In this document: in pieces, positions 19,955 through 20,867 of the stretch
Position numbering within the stretch: the first letter of the stretch is position 1
Layout of the letters: every line of letters starts with the position of its first letter
Position numbers and translations under genes: made by a program
The notes under the pieces: model-generated
What the model saw: only the letters and a program-made list of their open reading frames with translations
The model's database searches: none
Told to the model about the DNA's origin: nothing
Source of the DNA: a virus
Virus record (IMG/VR): IMGVR_UViG_3300046010_003177
Location: 1 to 20,867 of that record
Length of the DNA: 20,867 bases
Strand: one strand, 5' to 3'

Positions 19955-20624
19955 CACTGATCACCTCCACCGGTTCAGGCTCAGGCTCGACGGCGATCTG
20001 TGCATTCAGGTCGTCGAGGCTCGTCTTGGGCAGCTCAGGCTCAGCGGTGCGCACCTTGACCGGCTCGATGTCCACCACTTCCTCCTGGCTCTGCATCCCA
20101 AGCAGAATGTCGCTGGCGTACAGCCTGCCCCAGAAAGCCGCCGCCCGGTAACGAATCATCAACTCAGGCATCGTCTGCCACTTGCTGCCCGACTTCGTCG
20201 ACCATCCTTCTTTCTTGGCCATGGCCATGGTGATGGTTGGCCCCTTCAGCTCCTGCCCACTGGCAAGATCGCTGGCGATCGCATAACAGGCCAGGCTGTC
20301 GCCTTCGCCGCTGATCTCGAACCGCAGCGGGCTAAAGCGGCCGGAGCCGTTCACCATCGCAATGATGAAGCTGCTGGACCAGCTTGGCCGGCCGTGGATG
20401 ACGTGCAGGTGCTGCATCGCCAAGAACGGGCTGATGCCCATTCGGTTGGCGATCTCAAGCGCAACCAAGCAGTTGGCAAAGCCCTGCTGGCCTTGAAATT
20501 GCGGCGGAATCAGCGTGCTGCTGGCCAGGGCCTTGGCGATCCGCTGGGCATCCTCGAACGCTTGAATCCCCGAAAAGACAGAGCCGGCTGGCTGGGTGGT
20601 GGTGAGTGCTGTTGATTGAGTCAT
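19941..20624 (-). CDS. recT: RecT-family single-strand annealing recombinase
   Basis: 227 residues; ATG 20624 overlaps the upstream stop as ATGA. The RecT signature runs through residues about 25-180: AQRIAKALASSTLIPPQFQG, F-A-N-C-L-V-A-L-E-I-A-N-R-M-G, PFLAMQHLHVIHGRPSWSSS, and TITMAMAKKEGW, with WQTMPELMIRYRAAAFWGRL. These proteins bind single-stranded DNA, form rings or filaments and anneal complementary strands in phage recombination and replication. A partner exonuclease is not in the window. The last 30 residues are acidic and end in EPEPEPVEVISDELF, resembling an SSB C-terminal tip. It is co-directional with the HTH gene and the 125-residue protein downstream. Confidence 0.95.
   Translation of the reverse strand: MTQSTALTTTQPAGSVFSGIQAFEDAQRIAKALASSTLIPPQFQGQQGFANCLVALEIANRMGISPFLAMQHLHVIHGRPSWSSSFIIAMVNGSGRFSPLRFEISGEGDSLACYAIASDLASGQELKGPTITMAMAKKEGWSTKSGSKWQTMPELMIRYRAAAFWGRLYASDILLGMQSQEEVVDIEPVKVRTAEPELPKTSLDDLNAQIAVEPEPEPVEVISDELF
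19959..19968 (-). promoter_or_regulatory. Ten-base ribosome binding site GGAGGTGATC for the HTH gene
   Basis: On the minus strand GGAGGTGATC is fully complementary to the 3' end of bacterial 16S rRNA and lies inside the recT coding sequence, six bases before GTG 19957 when counted from GGAGG and nine before ATG 19954. It decides the start of the HTH gene and predicts strong translation independent of recT. Confidence 0.7.
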
Positions 20625-20867
20625 GAGAGTTTAGCGAAGGCTCCAAAGATTTCGGCCTCATAAGACCGCCTAGCATCTACAGCTGATTCAAGATCAGTAA
20701 AATTGCCAATGTGTTTCTTTTTGCCGTTAATTGTGATGTAGGCTTTATATTTGCAGGCTTTTGAGTCCCAGCAAACGCCTTTGACACCCAGTTTGTTTGC
20801 CTTTGTTGCGCCACGGTTCATGCCGTTTTGCGCATTGCTGCACAGCCTAAGATTTGCGAAAGCATTC
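20621..20867 (-). CDS. AP2-domain HNH homing endonuclease, C-terminal part (5' partial at window edge)
   Basis: The leftward frame is open to the right edge, so the start is outside; 81 residues are visible. The first 20 (NAFANLRLCSNAQNGMNRG) match the N-x3-NLR-x6-QN-x2-N stretch that follows the HNH motif in homing endonucleases. Then comes an AP2 DNA-binding domain: GVKGVCWDSKACKYKAYITI, NGKKKHIGNF, and AVDARRSYEAEIFGAFAKL. The HNH catalytic part is expected just beyond the window. GC content here is about 42%, well below the surroundings, which fits a mobile homing gene. It overlaps the recT start as ATGA. Confidence 0.85.
   Translation of the reverse strand, partial: NAFANLRLCSNAQNGMNRGATKANKLGVKGVCWDSKACKYKAYITINGKKKHIGNFTDLESAVDARRSYEAEIFGAFAKLS

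Noticed and set aside
1-20867. tRNA, rRNA, integrase attachment site or insertion sequence
   Set aside because: I looked for cloverleaf-type segments, terminal inverted repeats and transposase or integrase motifs and saw none that I could support by eye.

Overview
The window is a contiguous piece of a long, non-contractile-tailed (siphovirus-type) phage or prophage genome. A run of rightward tail genes follows the phage lambda order U-V-G/GT-H-M-L-K-I-J almost exactly, and a leftward block of very small early-type genes leads to a RecT recombinase. A cyanobacterial host (Synechococcus/Cyanobium-like) is my best guess. The reasons are four copies of the cyanobacterial HIP1 octamer GCGATCGC on the right side, a generally GC-rich sequence, and fibre and small-protein styles that I associate with cyanophages. 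This is inference. No integrase, terminase, capsid or attachment site is visible, so lifestyle is undetermined.

Layout. (1) 1-2808: end of a fibre-like protein with a C1q-like domain, tail terminator-like protein, a tiny proline-rich protein, tail tube protein, and a tail assembly chaperone pair joined by a canonical A AAA AAC -1 frameshift site. (2) 2810-11332: tape measure protein, then lambda M, L, K, I and J homologues with 1-14 base overlaps. The J homologue carries an intein-like (Hint) autoprocessing domain in its glycine-rich N-terminus. (3) 11356-13083: tail fibre-like protein with an AT-richer, probably exchanged centre. (4) 13223-15437: two conserved small phage proteins and a lysis cassette (two small membrane proteins and a two-domain lysozyme/M15-peptidase endolysin). 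(5) 15415-16187: a small leftward gene, then a small rightward gene and an HNH nuclease. (6) 16122-18743: about thirteen leftward genes of 26-111 residues, mostly with overlapping stop/start codons, downstream of a sigma70-like promoter at 18799-18827. (7) 18824-20867: leftward zinc-ribbon protein, an unknown protein, an HTH protein, RecT and the end of an AP2-domain homing endonuclease, with one isolated rightward gene at 19192.

How it works together. The rightward genes build and tip the tail: chaperones load the tape measure protein, the tube polymerises to that length, and M, L, K, I and J make the tip. The lysis genes then release particles. The leftward genes are probably early takeover, regulatory and recombination functions. 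The most interesting observation is the tail-tip region. A JAMM plus NlpC/P60 peptidase protein (K-like), a protein whose family has a ubiquitin-like fold (I-like), and a receptor-binding protein with a Hint domain (J-like) lie in three overlapping genes. This suggests proteolytic maturation of the tail tip.
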